The position numbers and the translations under genes were made by a program. A stretch of 8,304 bases of DNA, taken from the NCBI GenBank assembly GCA_002309055.1, contig DBWO01000032.1:244-8547 (forward strand), read 5' to 3'. The notes under the pieces are model-generated. The model ran no database searches. It was not told where the DNA came from and saw only the letters and a list, made by a program, of their open reading frames with translations. Shown here one piece after another: positions 7,468 through 8,304 of the stretch. The DNA comes from Ruminococcaceae bacterium UBA1236 (GTDB taxonomy: Bacteria > Bacillota > Clostridia > Oscillospirales > Acutalibacteraceae). The stretch's first letter is position 1; every line of letters starts with the position of its first letter.

Positions 7468-8127
7468 ATGGCAACCGATTTCAAAAGAGCTGCGGAGCTT
7501 GACTGCTCCGGTTTTGTGTTACTCGCGGACTATGTGCCGTCAATTATTCAGGAAATCAGATATCACTCAACATACAATTTCGTCGGCGACAGAATCGACG
7601 GCTATGAGGAACCATGCGCCGTTATCACAAAAGAGGCGGCGAGAGCGCTCAAGGCGGCGGGCAATGAGGCAAACGCCTCGGGCTGGCGCCTCAAGGTTTT
7701 TGACGCCTACCGCCCCGCAAGTGCGGTTAAGCACTTTCAGCTATGGGGCATTGAAGACCTTGACCAGAGGATGAAGCCCTTCTTTTATCCCGACCTCGAA
7801 AAGCAGGATCTTTTTAAGCTCGGCTATATTGCCTCAAAATCCAGCCACAGCAGGGGCAGCACGGTTGACCTCACCCTCCTTGATATGAAAACAGGCAAGG
7901 AACTTGATATGGGCAGCCCGTTTGACTTTTTCAGCGAGGTTTCTCACCCCGATTACAGGGGCATAACCGACGAACAGTTTGAAAACAGGATGTATCTTCA
8001 GAATCTTATGAAAAGAAACGGCTTTGAGCCGCTTGACTGCGAATGGTGGCACTTCACCCTCGCAAACGAGCCGTATCCCGACACTTACTTTGATTTTCCC
8101 GTGTCGGGCGGATATCTGAGAAAATGA
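7468..8127 (+). CDS. VanX/DdpX-family zinc D-Ala-D-Ala dipeptidase
   Basis: A 219-residue M15D metallopeptidase expected to split D-alanyl-D-alanine, or a similar dipeptide, in the cytoplasm; no signal peptide or membrane segment is seen. Counted from Met at 7468, the family's key residues are present: the VanX Arg71 equivalent Arg82 in DAYRP, zinc ligands His127 and Asp134 in SSHSRGSTVD, and catalytic Glu192 with zinc ligand His195 in EWWH. Length is close to VanX (about 200). It starts 13 bases after the regulator stop and ends before a terminator, so it is the last gene of the kinase-regulator unit. No vanH or vanA-type ligase lies in the window, so vancomycin resistance is not supported; the likelier role is turnover of cell-wall dipeptides, as proposed for E. 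coli DdpX. Family secure, exact substrate inferred. Confidence 0.93.
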   Translation: MATDFKRAAELDCSGFVLLADYVPSIIQEIRYHSTYNFVGDRIDGYEEPCAVITKEAARALKAAGNEANASGWRLKVFDAYRPASAVKHFQLWGIEDLDQRMKPFFYPDLEKQDLFKLGYIASKSSHSRGSTVDLTLLDMKTGKELDMGSPFDFFSEVSHPDYRGITDEQFENRMYLQNLMKRNGFEPLDCEWWHFTLANEPYPDTYFDFPVSGGYLRK

Positions 8128-8137
8128 TTATAATAAA

Positions 8138-8173
8138 CCGCCGCCTCACAGAGAATGAGACGGCGGATTTTTT
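8138..8173 (+). terminator. Rho-independent terminator after the dipeptidase, probably bidirectional
   Basis: CCGCCGCCTCA (8138-8148) pairs with TGAGACGGCGG (8156-8166) around a 7-base loop, with one C-A mismatch, followed by A and six T (8168-8173). It starts 10 bases after the dipeptidase stop. Read on the minus strand, the same hairpin has a G-U pair in place of the mismatch and is followed by TTTATTAT, so it could also end the convergent gene whose stop is at 8184. Confidence 0.9.
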
Positions 8174-8183
8174 ATGCCTGCTG

Positions 8184-8304
8184 TTATTCGGCTTCGGCGC
8201 GCTGTGCGCCGTAGTTGACGCTGATTGTTTTCTTGAGCAGTTTATAGTCGTAGCTCGGCAGCCAGTGGTCGCCGGCTTCGACCTTTGCCTTGAACTCCTC
8301 TTCG
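8184..8304 (-). CDS. C-terminal end of an unrecognised protein, 5' part outside the window
   Basis: The minus strand reads 39 codons without a stop from the right edge down to TAA at 8186-8184. The peptide is hydrophilic: an acidic and Lys-rich start (EEEFKAKVEAGD), then HWLPSYDYKLLKK, TISVNYG and an AQRAEAE tail. It has no membrane segment. Codon choice is like the neighbours, and the stop sits just before the hairpin at 8138-8173, which suits a convergent gene end. I do not recognise the family and assign no function. That it is coding is inferred from the open frame, the terminator placement and natural amino-acid composition. Confidence 0.6.
   Translation of the reverse strand, partial: EEEFKAKVEAGDHWLPSYDYKLLKKTISVNYGAQRAEAE

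Noticed and set aside
7468..8127. Reading the dipeptidase gene as a vancomycin resistance determinant
   Set aside because: No vanH, vanA/B-type ligase or VanRS-type genes are in the window, and VanX homologues are widespread with other roles.
5332..8136. Recurring TATAATAA (5332-5339, 5384-5391, 8129-8136) as a regulator repeat
   Set aside because: It occurs only in AT-rich spacers, at promoter -10 regions or a terminator flank, with no constant spacing. Chance and promoter constraint explain it.
1..8304. Insertion sequences, CRISPR arrays, tRNAs, rRNA, riboswitches or phage genes
   Set aside because: No transposase motifs, regular repeats, cloverleaf-like stretches or long structured leaders are visible. 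Gaps between genes are all under 135 bases.

Overview
The window is chromosome-like, moderately GC-rich bacterial DNA. The gene types suggest a low-GC-lineage anaerobe, probably a gut or rumen Clostridia (Oscillospiraceae- or Lachnospiraceae-like). The basis is a FeoA-FeoB fusion protein, a GPH-type sugar symporter next to an intracellular GH2 glycosidase, a LytS-type kinase with a REC-SARP-like regulator, short Shine-Dalgarno-led leaders and tight gene packing. The taxon is an inference from family styles; no marker gene is present. I see no mobile element, CRISPR array, tRNA or rRNA.

The layout is two divergent transcription units. They share a 132-base AT-rich promoter region (5290-5421), and a third gene enters convergently at the right edge. 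The minus-strand unit runs leftward: a GH2 beta-galactosidase-like enzyme (5289-3118), a GPH/MFS glycoside:cation symporter (3097-1610), then a FeoA-FeoB ferrous iron transporter (1580 to beyond base 1). The gaps are only 20 and 29 bases with no terminator between them, so all three may be one transcript. The first two make a simple import-then-hydrolyse module for a beta-linked disaccharide or glycoside. Why an iron transporter follows is not obvious.

The plus-strand unit begins at a textbook sigma-70 promoter (TTGACA, 17 bases, TATAAT). It encodes a 7-TM LytS/YehU-type histidine kinase (5422-6687), a response regulator whose output domain looks like a SARP/OmpR-type winged helix rather than LytTR (6684-7454, ATGA overlap), and a VanX-family D-Ala-D-Ala dipeptidase (7468-8127). 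It closes with a strong hairpin terminator (8138-8173). This compact unit suggests a two-component system that controls, or is encoded with, a cell-wall dipeptide hydrolase, with no vanH or vanA ligase gene in view.

Beyond the terminator, the last 39 codons of an unrecognised minus-strand gene run off the right edge. The most interesting parts are the sensor-regulator-dipeptidase operon, the unusual kinase/output-domain pairing, and the linkage of iron uptake to glycoside use.
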